A DNA stretch of 64,000 nt from JAIOSM01 sp964593725 (GTDB lineage: Bacteria > Desulfobacterota > Desulfobacteria > Desulfobacterales > Desulfobacteraceae): positions 1 through 64,000 of the forward strand of contig CAZQJS010000001.1 in the NCBI GenBank assembly GCA_964593725.1, in the 5' to 3' direction. The notes beneath the pieces were generated by a model. It searched no databases. It worked only from the letters and a program-made list of their open reading frames with translations, and was not told the origin of the DNA. Both the position numbers and the translations under genes were made by a program. Positions 15,238-23,112 of the stretch are shown in pieces. Within the stretch, counting starts at the first letter, position 1. Each line of letters starts with the position of its first letter.

Positions 15238-17847
15238 TCAGTCTTTATAAATTTTAACGGCAACAGAAGTTTCCACATTTCCAGTAATGGGATCATAATG
15301 CCTTAAATATGATGGCAGTAGCTTGCAGAAATTACTTCCCTTACCCTTTGCAATGGGTCGTCCGTCTGCCCATAATCCTCCCTGGCCGCAGATACCTATA
15401 ACTTTGGGATGTTGTGCTTCCATTGTTTTCACAATTCCGTTTTCTTTTACACCATATTTGTTTTCAATCCATATTATATCACCATCATTAAATCCCCGGT
15501 CATCTGCAAGGCCTTTGTTTAAGGTGATGGTAAAAGTATAGGGACTCATCTGACTTACTTCGTCAACCAATGGGTTCTGAAACGTAGAATTGTTGGTATG
15601 AAGGATGTCCCGGTAGGAGAACGCAAGAAGATCAAATTCATTGTCAAGTTCTTTATGGGATGTGGGCCAGAACCAGTCAGGAAGAGGTCCGTATTGGTCC
15701 ATGTCCATTTCAAGTTCAAAACCTGTATCCTTCATGATTTTTTCAGCAGCTCTTCTGTCATGGATGAGAAATTCCATATATACTGGGCATCTGGTAGGCA
15801 TATTCCATCTCCAGTAAACATCTTCAACAGGCTTGTGCCATGTTGCATAACCCTGCTCCTGGATTTTTTCTTTATCATCGCCATAGACCCAGGTTAATAC
15901 TCTTTCACCAATCTCTTTCCAGTTAAGTTTCTCTCCGGGTTTAATTTTTAAACTTTCATCTTCAATGGAGTAATAATCATTAAGACTTTCATTGAATTTA
16001 TCCAGTACACCAACTCGATGTGCAACTTCAATGTAGACATCCATAAAGTTTCTTGATTCACCAATTGGTTTTGCAACAGGCTGCTGCAAATGGACATACC
16101 AGTCTTCATAGGATGGGCTGCCATTAAAGAAAAAACTGTCAATTTCAGAAGACCATGTGTCTTTTTCAAGATAACATGTATCAGGAAGAATAATATCACC
16201 AATTGCCTGGTCTGTCTCGTTTACCCAGATATCCATGAGTACAACAAAGCAATCTTTGAAGTTATCAAGGGCAACTTCCCAGTCAGATTGGCTGATTAAA
16301 AAGTTTACAGCTATACCGAAAATCATTTCAGGCTGAACATCTTTAACACCAAATTTTTCCTGAATATAATTCTTCTCTTTTACATAGGGTATGTGGGAAA
16401 GTGTGGAATGTGACCAGAACTCAACACAACCCGAGTTGCTGCATGGGTAACTTGGTGAATGAACCGGCCATGGATCATGGGAGTAAAATACTGAAGGAAC
16501 AATTACTCCATCTTTTCCAACCTTTGGTAACCGTTCGTAATTTCCACCAGGGTATTTCCTGCGTATGGAAGGCCATCCCATTGTTCCGCCTGGTACATCT
16601 TCTGCTCCTACAAGCTGGCTTATAAGATCAATTGCAGCCACCTGGTGAATACCGTTTGAGTGGCCCTGGGATCCACGGAAGGTGACAGAAGATACAGGCC
16701 TGTATGGAAAAGTCTGACCTTCAATGGTTATTGTACTGCCTATTTGTGCATTATCAACCCAGCTTTTAGCAACATCTAATATTGTTGAGACAGGAACTGT
16801 ACTGATTTTTGATGCCCATTCCGGGGTGAACTTTTTCAGATGTTCCTTAAGTGCCATAAAACAGGGCCGGCATTTTTCACCTTCATATTCATACTCTCCT
16901 GAAAGGGCAAAATCTTCAAAAGCTATTGAAGGATCATCAAAGACTTTAATTTGTTTGGCTTTTTTATCAAAAACCAGTGGTTTATCACTCTCTTTTTCCC
17001 GGACAAAAGTGCCATCTTCCCTGATAAGATAAACAAAATTTGTTTTTGCCCTGATATAAAGGTCATCAAACTCTCCCCTGGTATTAAGAATATAGTTTGC
17101 AATGGCAAGGCCCACAGCAGTATCTGTTCCAGGCAGTATGGCAACCCACTGGGCAGCTTTTCCACCTGCAAAATTACCCATTGGATCAAAAACGACCTCT
17201 TTTATGCCTCTTCTTATACCATCGGCCCTGAGCCTTGCATTGGTCATGGCAGAATGACCTGAACCAGTGCCCTTGCTGGAGCCCCATTTAAGCACATATT
17301 TTGTGTACCGCCAGTCAGGTGCTATTGACCATGCACCATGTATTAATCCGCCAAGCATATGGGCAGCATTGCCGCAATGGAGACTGCCTCCGCCAATGAT
17401 AAAATTTCCATTGTTTTGAATACCAAACGCCTTGGCATAAAAATAAAGATGGTTATGGGGACCATCACTAGCACGCATGGTCTGGTTGGTAAATAATATT
17501 TTATTGGGGTTGTCCTCCATGATTTTTTTCATCCTGGTGGATATCTCTTCCAATGCTTCTTCCCATGAAATCTCTTCCCATTTTGGATCGACTCCAAAAC
17601 CCTTTTCAGGGTTGGTTCGTCTCAATGGTTTTTTAATACGGTTTGGATCATGGTAATACATTAAGCCTGCAACACCTTTACCGCACAGGCCTCCCCCGGT
17701 GCCGCCCATGGTACTTTCTTCAATACCTTCTATTTTAACAGGCACACCGTTTACCACCCTGACTCTTGCAGCACAGCCACAATAGCAGACTCCACAGGTG
17801 GTGTTTACCCATTTGTCTTCCCAGATTTCATCAGTTTTATAGGTCAT
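15238..17847 (-). CDS. Molybdopterin (bis-PGD) oxidoreductase catalytic subunit, cytoplasmic type
   Basis: An 869-residue DMSO-reductase-family enzyme. The N-terminal [4Fe-4S] ligands are C18, C21, C25 and C55 (CGVCYCGC, then GGLCGKG). C158 in the GGGSLHCGN segment is a candidate Mo/W ligand. The C-terminal domain from about residue 730 (PYTFTITLNKGLADDRGFNDGDIIWI) is the MopB-binding barrel. No twin-arginine signal precedes the cluster motif, so the enzyme should face the cytoplasm, unlike PsrA/PhsA-type polysulfide and thiosulfate reductases. With the upstream 2-oxoacid oxidoreductase in the same run, the best working idea is a phenylacetyl-CoA:acceptor oxidoreductase (PadBCD)-like alpha-carbon oxidase of an acyl-CoA. 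The substrate is not proven; other cytoplasmic DMSOR enzymes remain possible. Confidence 0.85.
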   Translation of the reverse strand: MTYKTDEIWEDKWVNTTCGVCYCGCAARVRVVNGVPVKIEGIEESTMGGTGGGLCGKGVAGLMYYHDPNRIKKPLRRTNPEKGFGVDPKWEEISWEEALEEISTRMKKIMEDNPNKILFTNQTMRASDGPHNHLYFYAKAFGIQNNGNFIIGGGSLHCGNAAHMLGGLIHGAWSIAPDWRYTKYVLKWGSSKGTGSGHSAMTNARLRADGIRRGIKEVVFDPMGNFAGGKAAQWVAILPGTDTAVGLAIANYILNTRGEFDDLYIRAKTNFVYLIREDGTFVREKESDKPLVFDKKAKQIKVFDDPSIAFEDFALSGEYEYEGEKCRPCFMALKEHLKKFTPEWASKISTVPVSTILDVAKSWVDNAQIGSTITIEGQTFPYRPVSSVTFRGSQGHSNGIHQVAAIDLISQLVGAEDVPGGTMGWPSIRRKYPGGNYERLPKVGKDGVIVPSVFYSHDPWPVHSPSYPCSNSGCVEFWSHSTLSHIPYVKEKNYIQEKFGVKDVQPEMIFGIAVNFLISQSDWEVALDNFKDCFVVLMDIWVNETDQAIGDIILPDTCYLEKDTWSSEIDSFFFNGSPSYEDWYVHLQQPVAKPIGESRNFMDVYIEVAHRVGVLDKFNESLNDYYSIEDESLKIKPGEKLNWKEIGERVLTWVYGDDKEKIQEQGYATWHKPVEDVYWRWNMPTRCPVYMEFLIHDRRAAEKIMKDTGFELEMDMDQYGPLPDWFWPTSHKELDNEFDLLAFSYRDILHTNNSTFQNPLVDEVSQMSPYTFTITLNKGLADDRGFNDGDIIWIENKYGVKENGIVKTMEAQHPKVIGICGQGGLWADGRPIAKGKGSNFCKLLPSYLRHYDPITGNVETSVAVKIYKD

Positions 17848-17864
17848 AATTCCCCCTGTATAAT

Positions 17865-18521
17865 TTAATCAATGTAATAAACTGCAGGTTCAGTTCCAAA
17901 TTCCGGATGTAACTGCTTGCCTTGTTTTTCCATGATAAGGCGTGAGATTTCACTTTCCGGATCATCAAGATCACCAAACACACGTGCCCCAACAGGGCAT
18001 GCATTAACACATGCAGGTGTTGCTTCAAGATCAGTACCAGGTGTTAAACCTTTCTCAAGTCCTGCTTCAATACGTTCTGTACAGAAATTACATTTCATAA
18101 CTGTACCACAGGTGAAGGGATAAAGCTTTTCACCGATTTTTTCAAATTCAGTTTTTCCCTGCCCAGGGAAGAATTCAGCATTTTTCTTTTCTTCATCATA
18201 ATAAGTTCTCTGCTGGTAAGGACAACTGATCAGACACGCTCTGCAACCCACGCACTTATCATAATCGATTGAAACAATGCCATCCTCCCTTTTAAAAGTC
18301 GCACCTGTAGGACAGGCATCAACACATGCTGCATCTGCACAGTGATTGCATAGAACAGGATAAATAAGTTTCCTGCTTGTTGGAAATTTACCTGATTCCC
18401 CAATTAGAACCCTGTTCCAGAAAACATTGGGAGGTAAAAAATGTTCTTCCTTGCAAGAAATAGTACAGCTCCAGCAGGCAATACATCTTTTGACATCAAT
18501 AACCATTCCCCATCTAGCCAT
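17865..18521 (-). CDS. Fe-S electron-transfer subunit (NrfC/PsrB/PadC-like)
   Basis: A 218-residue protein with four [4Fe-4S] Cys groups: CIACWSCTISC; CNHCADAACVDACP; CVGCRACLISCP; and a last group from CNFCTERI to CVNACPVGA. This is the DMSO-reductase beta-subunit arrangement. It lacks a Tat signal, in keeping with the signal-less catalytic partner 17 bases downstream. It would relay electrons from the Mo/W site to the NrfD-like anchor. It sits 38 bases after the gamma-subunit gene of the 2-oxoacid oxidoreductase with no terminator between, so both complexes are probably on one transcript. Confidence 0.9.
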   Translation of the reverse strand: MARWGMVIDVKRCIACWSCTISCKEEHFLPPNVFWNRVLIGESGKFPTSRKLIYPVLCNHCADAACVDACPTGATFKREDGIVSIDYDKCVGCRACLISCPYQQRTYYDEEKKNAEFFPGQGKTEFEKIGEKLYPFTCGTVMKCNFCTERIEAGLEKGLTPGTDLEATPACVNACPVGARVFGDLDDPESEISRLIMEKQGKQLHPEFGTEPAVYYID

Positions 18522-18559
18522 ATCAACTCCTTAAGTTTTATTATATTTCATTGGATAAA

Positions 18560-19108
18560 TTAAAAATTTATAACTTTAACCTCGTCAAAACCCCTTTTAG
18601 CACAAATTATATTTTTCTCAAGTTTTGTGCCGGAAAAATAATCAGACAAGCCCTGTGCAACAGGCTCAAAATCAAGTAATCCGGTAAGTGATGCAAAAGC
18701 ACCAACAATGCATGTATTTGGTATTGCAAGCCCAATGGTTTCAAGGGCTATCTTATTGGCATCAAGAAATCCTAATTTAATAAGGTTCTCATGACGGATG
18801 TCAGGTTCTGAATCAGCTATGTTTATCAACATTGTACTGTTTTCAACAAGGCCGTCAAATACTGATGAAGAGTCTTTTTGAGAAGGGTCTAAAATCACAA
18901 GAATATCCGGGGCATATATTTGAGTCTTTTCCCTCACAGGTTTATCACTGAATCTGCCAAATGCTGTGACCGGTGCACCTCTTCTTTCAAAACCAAACAT
19001 GGGAAAGCTTGCACCATATCTGCCTGTTCTTGAAAAAGCACTGGCAAGAATCTTAGAAGTAGTTACAACCCCCTGTCCACCTCTGCCGTGAAATCTTACT
19101 TCACTCAT
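18560..19108 (-). CDS. 2-oxoacid:ferredoxin oxidoreductase, gamma subunit
   Basis: A 182-residue PorC/VorC-type gamma subunit. The N-terminal signature VRFHGRGGQGVVTTSKILA is diagnostic, and the domain ends with a GTKLEKNIICAKRGF-like stretch. The gamma subunit forms part of the CoA-side structure of the thiamine enzyme that oxidises a 2-oxo acid to acyl-CoA, CO2 and reduced ferredoxin. It is the fourth gene of the delta-alpha-beta-gamma run and directly precedes the molybdopterin oxidoreductase genes. Confidence 0.92.
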   Translation of the reverse strand: MSEVRFHGRGGQGVVTTSKILASAFSRTGRYGASFPMFGFERRGAPVTAFGRFSDKPVREKTQIYAPDILVILDPSQKDSSSVFDGLVENSTMLINIADSEPDIRHENLIKLGFLDANKIALETIGLAIPNTCIVGAFASLTGLLDFEPVAQGLSDYFSGTKLEKNIICAKRGFDEVKVINF

Positions 19109-19136
19109 TTTATATTTTTCTCCTTTGTATTAATAC

Positions 19137-20084
19137 TTAATCAGGCAATTGACACGTGCCCACAATACTGCTTAAACCCTGGAGCAGGCAATATTCATAA
19201 TCAATGTCCTTTTGTAATATCTCCTGCTCTTCTTCAGTTAAGTGCTTGAATTTTCTGATAAGTTCTGTATAGGTCTTTACAGGTTTTGGTTTTTTAATGT
19301 TTTTTGTAAATGCAATCTGACCATCTTCTGCTTCCCAGAGTGGAAAATAATTTGTTTTAACAGCCCTGCGGCATGCTTCAATGGTCATGTCAGGTGCAAG
19401 ACCCCATCCTGTGGGGCATGGTGCAAATACATGGAGAAAACAAAAACCTCTGTTTTTAAGTTCTTTTGCTTTTAATAATTTTTTTGCAAGATCATCAAGG
19501 TTACTCATTGTGGCAGTTGCAGCATAGGGTATTTTATGCATGGCCATCTGAAGAGCAAGGTTGGTTCTCCTGAGGTTTTTACCCCTTGCTTTGCTGCCTA
19601 CCTGGGTTGTGGTTGTGCTCGCCCCAAAGGGTGTTGTGGAGCTTTTCTGGATTCCGGTATTCATATATCCTTCATTGTCATAACAGATATATATGAATTT
19701 TTCATTACGTTCGGCAGCGCCTGAAAGGTTGCCAAACCCAATATCAGCTGCTGTACCATCTCCATTAAAACAGATAACAGTATTATCTATGTTTTTTCTG
19801 TTATAATACCTTGTAAGACCGGTTGCATTGGCAGCAGCACCAGTCATTAATGTTGCAAAATATGAAAGTTTATGCCAGGTTGCAATATTCTGACCAAGAA
19901 GAACTGGTGCGGAACAGGAAGGTGTTCCTGTAATCACAATATCATTGCCAAGGACCTGGGGAATAAACCGTATTAAAAGTTCCAGGGTACATCCGGGGCA
20001 GAATGCTACTCCTTTTGAAAAAGGATCTTCATGTTGCAGGTAATTTAAAACCTTTGATAATCTTTTTTTCTTTTTTTCAGCCAT
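19137..20084 (-). CDS. 2-oxoacid:ferredoxin oxidoreductase, beta (thiamine-diphosphate) subunit
   Basis: About 315 residues from the ATG at 20084, behind an ideal AAGGAGGTG; the frame's extra 25 N-terminal residues overlap the alpha gene and are not used. Family marks: FCPGCTLELLIRFIP (cluster cysteines), the TPP motif GDGTAADIGFGNLSGAAERN with the closing Asn in YDNEGYMNTG, and CPTGWG later. It binds TPP and a [4Fe-4S] cluster. Together with the alpha subunit it decarboxylates a 2-oxo acid. Which acid (pyruvate, branched-chain, aryl) is not evident from the sequence; an aryl 2-oxo acid such as phenylglyoxylate is suggested by context. Confidence 0.92.
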   Translation of the reverse strand: MAEKKKKRLSKVLNYLQHEDPFSKGVAFCPGCTLELLIRFIPQVLGNDIVITGTPSCSAPVLLGQNIATWHKLSYFATLMTGAAANATGLTRYYNRKNIDNTVICFNGDGTAADIGFGNLSGAAERNEKFIYICYDNEGYMNTGIQKSSTTPFGASTTTTQVGSKARGKNLRRTNLALQMAMHKIPYAATATMSNLDDLAKKLLKAKELKNRGFCFLHVFAPCPTGWGLAPDMTIEACRRAVKTNYFPLWEAEDGQIAFTKNIKKPKPVKTYTELIRKFKHLTEEEQEILQKDIDYEYCLLQGLSSIVGTCQLPD

Positions 20085-20085
20085 A

Positions 20086-21303
20086 TTATTCACCTCCTTG
20101 CTGGGGAGCATAGGAAACCCAGGTGACTTCAGGAACATTTTTCCCGGAAGCCAGGTCAAAAGTCATGTCAATCATTTTATTTATATTATCTTTTGTTATG
20201 TCAGTATTGGCAATTCCGTCAATAAAGCTTATGAGTTCAGTGCCTTCAAGTTCCCTGGAAAATGCCATAAGTTCAGTATATATCGGGCCTCCCTTAAAGC
20301 CAAAGGCAATACTCCTGTCTACAACTCCAACAGCTTTTTTCCCTTTCAGTGCCTTTATAAGCTTTTCAGAAGGGAAGGGACGGTACATCCTTATTTTTAA
20401 AAGACCAACTTTAAGTCCTTTATCTCTTTTCTCATCAATAACAGTTTTAATGGTTCCGCACATACTACCTGAAGCAACAAGTATAACTTCAGCATCATCC
20501 ATCTTATACTCTTCAATCTGACCGCCATAGGATCTGCCAAAAATTTTTTCAAACTCATTTTCAATAACCTGAATTTTTTCCTTGGCTCTTTCCATGGCAA
20601 GGCAATGCTTATGCCTGAGTTCCACATATCCGTCAAGGATTCCATGGGAACCGCAGCCGAGCTGTTCACCAGGAGTAAGGATGGTTCGTTTTGGCTGATC
20701 ATCAAGGACAGATAGAAACTTATCCACATTTTCCTGGGTTGGTACATCAACAACTTCGGATAGGTATGAAAGATAGAAACCGTCATAATGTACCATGACA
20801 GGCACCTGGATATCATAATCCTCTGCAAGTCTATATGCCATTATAACAGTATCAATGATTTCCTGGCAATCTTCGGCTATAAGGAAAATCCAGCCTGAAT
20901 CCCTTGTTGAGATCATATCCTGCTGGCCTGAAGAAACTGCAAGGATTCCCGGAGTTTCCCGGTTTACATTAACCATTACAATGGGTGCCCTCGACCCTGC
21001 GGCTGCAAGCACTGCATCATACATAAAAACAAGACCCCATGAAGAGGTTGCAGTGAACACCCTGCCTCCGGCAAGGGAAGCTGCCATAACAGAGTTCATG
21101 GCTGAGTTCTCACCTTCTACTGTAATGAGTTCGGCATCAAGCTCGCCATTTGCATGGAATTTTGATAATTGTTCAATAATTTCTGTCTGGGGTGTAATCG
21201 GATAGGCAGCCACAACATCAGGCCGTGCCAATGTTGCACCAATGGCAGCAGCAGCATTTCCGGTAATGACTTTAAGCTGTGATTTATCTTTTGTCCTGTT
21301 CAT
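20086..21303 (-). CDS. 2-oxoacid:ferredoxin oxidoreductase, alpha subunit
   Basis: About 405 residues from the ATG at 21303, which overlaps the delta stop by three to four bases. Visible: AAYPITPQTEIIEQL, the catalytic-region VEGENSAMNSVMAASLAGG, TATSSWGLVFMYDAV, the central NVNRETPGILAVSSGQQD and the transketolase C-terminal-like domain from about residue 270. The YPITPQT segment is characteristic of the Por/Ior/Vor class. Separate alpha, beta, gamma and delta genes are the four-subunit form common in anaerobes. The reading frame opens at 21378, but those extra residues lie inside the delta gene. Confidence 0.92.
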   Translation of the reverse strand: MNRTKDKSQLKVITGNAAAAIGATLARPDVVAAYPITPQTEIIEQLSKFHANGELDAELITVEGENSAMNSVMAASLAGGRVFTATSSWGLVFMYDAVLAAAGSRAPIVMVNVNRETPGILAVSSGQQDMISTRDSGWIFLIAEDCQEIIDTVIMAYRLAEDYDIQVPVMVHYDGFYLSYLSEVVDVPTQENVDKFLSVLDDQPKRTILTPGEQLGCGSHGILDGYVELRHKHCLAMERAKEKIQVIENEFEKIFGRSYGGQIEEYKMDDAEVILVASGSMCGTIKTVIDEKRDKGLKVGLLKIRMYRPFPSEKLIKALKGKKAVGVVDRSIAFGFKGGPIYTELMAFSRELEGTELISFIDGIANTDITKDNINKMIDMTFDLASGKNVPEVTWVSYAPQQGGE

Positions 21304-21581
21304 TTGAACTCTCCTTCTGAAACCATGGTAATAGCACCTGCCGGGCACTCCCGGGCACAAATTCCACAACCCTTGCAAAATGCAAGATCAGATCTGAAAC
21401 AATCTGATTGCTCCTTTACAATCTGAATAGGGCAATAAATTGCGCAAAAACCACAGAAAATACATTTTGTCTCATCTACAACCGGTCTTTCCGATCTCCA
21501 GCCTCCGGTATCAGAGCAGAGCATTTCAACCTTTGCGTCTGACCAGGGACCTTCGGTTCTAAAATATTTATTTGATGGCAT
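21300..21581 (-). CDS. 2-oxoacid:ferredoxin oxidoreductase, delta (2x[4Fe-4S]) subunit
   Basis: A 93-residue PorD-type ferredoxin subunit. The first 35 residues include the family segment GGWRSERPVVDETKC. Two cluster motifs follow: CIFCGFCAIYCP and CKGCGICARECP. It accepts electrons from the beta-subunit cluster and reduces external ferredoxin. It heads the operon, behind a GGGGG-type ribosome site and a leader containing a 13-bp hairpin. Confidence 0.92.
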   Translation of the reverse strand: MPSNKYFRTEGPWSDAKVEMLCSDTGGWRSERPVVDETKCIFCGFCAIYCPIQIVKEQSDCFRSDLAFCKGCGICARECPAGAITMVSEGEFK

Positions 21582-21614
21582 CTAAAAAATTTCCCCCTCT
21601 TTATTTAGATAAAC

Positions 21615-21646
21615 AGCACACAATATAAAACTATATATTGTGTGCT
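21615..21646. promoter_or_regulatory. Large dyad (13-bp arms) in the porD-type leader
   Basis: AGCACACAATATA and TATATTGTGTGCT, separated by six bases, lie between the putative promoter at 21676-21704 and the delta-subunit start. No T-run follows on either strand, so a simple terminator is unlikely. It may be an operator dyad or a 5'-leader hairpin. Confidence 0.5.
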
Positions 21647-21675
21647 TTCTGTACTTAGATAATAGCTACTATTTA

Positions 21676-21704
21676 GCTGTACTGTATGGCAATTTTATTG
21701 TCAA
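21676..21704 (-). promoter_or_regulatory. Candidate promoter of the seven-gene operon
   Basis: Minus strand: a consensus TTGACA (21699-21704), a 17-base spacer, and the weak -10 TACAGC (21676-21681). A small inverted repeat, AGCTA-n5-TAGCT, overlaps the expected start region. The perfect -35 with a poor -10 suggests regulated use. Confidence 0.45.
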
Positions 21705-21758
21705 GAAAAAATATAAAAATTGATAATAATTTAACCTTGAAAACAGTATATGCAGTTT

Positions 21759-22880
21759 TCAGGAAAGTATTGTCAGAAATACACCTGCAGCTATGACAGT
21801 TCCAATAACACCTGCAATGTTTGGACCCATGGCATACATTAAAAGATAGTTTTTCTTATCTGCCTTAAGTCCTTCTTTATGGACAACCCTTGCTGCCATG
21901 GGAACCGCAGAGACTCCGGCAGCACCGAGCAGAGGATTAATCTTTTCCTTTGAAAAAAGATTCATGAACTTTGCAAGTAAAATTCCCGATGCCGTGCTAA
22001 CCATAAAAGCGCACAAGCCTAAAGCAAAAATAAAAATGACCTCTTTTCTGAGAAACGAGTCAGCATTCATGGTTGCACCAACAGGCAGGCCTAAAAAAAT
22101 TGTAACAATATTCATAAGCTCATTTTGAGCAGCTTTATTTAATCTTTCAACAACTCCTGATTCCCTGAAAAGATTTCCAATCATAAACATGGAAATAAGC
22201 GGCGCAGCAGCAGGTATTAAAAGGATAATAAGAAATGTTGAAACCAGAGGAAACCAGAGCTTTTGCCTTGTACTTACCTTTTTTGCCTTTTTCATTCTGA
22301 TTTTACGTTCAGATTCGGTTGTAAGAAGGCGCATTATGGGAGGTTGAATAATTGGAACCAGTGCCATATAGGAGTATGCTGCAACTGCACAGCTGCCAAG
22401 GAGCTGGGGTGCAAGCTTTGTGGCAAGGAAAATTGTAGTAGGTCCGTCAGCACCTCCAATAATTCCAATGGTAGCAGCTTCCGGGATTGTAAAGTACCCA
22501 ATTGCACTTGCGGCAAAAAAAGTTATATAAACACCGACCTGGGCACCGGCACCAAGGAAAAGAAGTCTGGGATTTGCAAGCATGGGCCCGAAATCAGTAA
22601 GTGCACCAAGGCCCAGAAAAATCAAGGGTGGAATCACTTCCCAGGTTATGCCGTAGTGATAAAACCTCCACAAAAGTCCTTCATGGGGTTTCATAAGTTC
22701 GGCCATGGGAAGATTTGCAAGTAAAATCCCAAAACCAATGGGTAAAAGCAAAAGAGGTTCATAATCCTTTGCAATGGCAAGATAGATCAATGTAAGTCCT
22801 ATGAACCACATTAATACCATACCTGGTGTAATTAAAAGAAAGCCGGTCTCTTTGTAAAGCATTGCAAAACTGCTATCCAT
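21759..22880 (-). CDS. Sodium-ion-translocating decarboxylase, beta subunit (OadB/GcdB/MmdB)
   Basis: About 373 residues from the ATG at 22880 (MDSSFAMLYKETG), behind AAGGAGG; a longer frame to 22973 overlaps the small upstream gene and is rejected. It is an integral membrane protein of nine or more helices. The family hallmark GGADGPTTIFLATKLAP is clear, as is the GAAGVSAVPMAARVVHKEG C-terminal region. Beta subunits decarboxylate carboxybiotin and pump Na+ out. The parent enzyme may be glutaconyl-CoA, methylmalonyl-CoA or oxaloacetate decarboxylase; the alpha subunit and biotin carrier are not in the window. The overlapping small gene upstream is probably the gamma subunit. An aromatic-degradation context would favour glutaconyl-CoA, but this is inference. 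Confidence 0.93.
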   Translation of the reverse strand: MDSSFAMLYKETGFLLITPGMVLMWFIGLTLIYLAIAKDYEPLLLLPIGFGILLANLPMAELMKPHEGLLWRFYHYGITWEVIPPLIFLGLGALTDFGPMLANPRLLFLGAGAQVGVYITFFAASAIGYFTIPEAATIGIIGGADGPTTIFLATKLAPQLLGSCAVAAYSYMALVPIIQPPIMRLLTTESERKIRMKKAKKVSTRQKLWFPLVSTFLIILLIPAAAPLISMFMIGNLFRESGVVERLNKAAQNELMNIVTIFLGLPVGATMNADSFLRKEVIFIFALGLCAFMVSTASGILLAKFMNLFSKEKINPLLGAAGVSAVPMAARVVHKEGLKADKKNYLLMYAMGPNIAGVIGTVIAAGVFLTILS

Positions 22881-23013
22881 TTTTGACCTCCTTTTCTCTT
22901 GAATCAAGCAGGTCAGATAAAATGCCCATGACTTTGATGGAAATGTACAATAATGCCATACCGCAGAATACACCGGTTATACCGGCAACAAATATAAATA
23001 TTGGTTCTGACAA
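22873..23013 (-). CDS. Small OadG-like membrane subunit (TTG start)
   Basis: A 46-residue frame starting with TTG at 23013, behind a strong ACAGGAGGC ribosome site, and ending in TAG that overlaps the beta-subunit ATG. The product begins MSEPIFIFVAGITGVFCGMA and forms one membrane helix (residues about 5-28), followed by a charged cytoplasmic tail, IKVMGILSDLLDSREKE. This size, topology and place directly before the beta subunit match OadG/gamma-type subunits, which stabilise the decarboxylase complex. It is too short and unusually started for standard ORF listing. Confidence 0.75.
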   Translation of the reverse strand: MSEPIFIFVAGITGVFCGMALLYISIKVMGILSDLLDSREKEVKNG

Positions 23014-23045
23014 TTTTGCCTCCTGTAAAAAAAGTTTTGTTCAAC

Positions 23046-23068
23046 AATATGAAACACTGTTCCATATT
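23046..23068. promoter_or_regulatory. 23-bp palindrome resembling an IclR/KdgR-type operator
   Basis: Near-perfect dyad: AATATGaAACA, one central base, then TGTTcCATATT, with a single mismatched pair. It lies just downstream of the promoter for the decarboxylase genes, where a repressor would block transcription. The TGAAACA/TGTTTCA core matches the known style of KdgR operators, an IclR-family regulator. An IclR gene lies at 12.7 kb. Confidence 0.6.
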
Positions 23069-23094
23069 TTATATTTACATGGGCAGAATAAGTC
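23066..23094 (-). promoter_or_regulatory. Sigma70-type promoter of the decarboxylase pair
   Basis: Minus strand: TTGACT, a 17-base spacer and TATAAA, ending about 50-55 bases upstream of the TTG start of the small subunit. It abuts the palindrome. Confidence 0.65.
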
Positions 23095-23112
23095 AAGGAT
23101 TTAAAAAATTTT

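Noticed and set aside
14322..18521. Polysulfide or thiosulfate reductase (PsrABC/PhsABC)
   Set aside because: Subunit types match, but the catalytic subunit lacks the Tat signal those periplasmic enzymes need, and the operon begins with a 2-oxoacid oxidoreductase. Kept only as an alternative.
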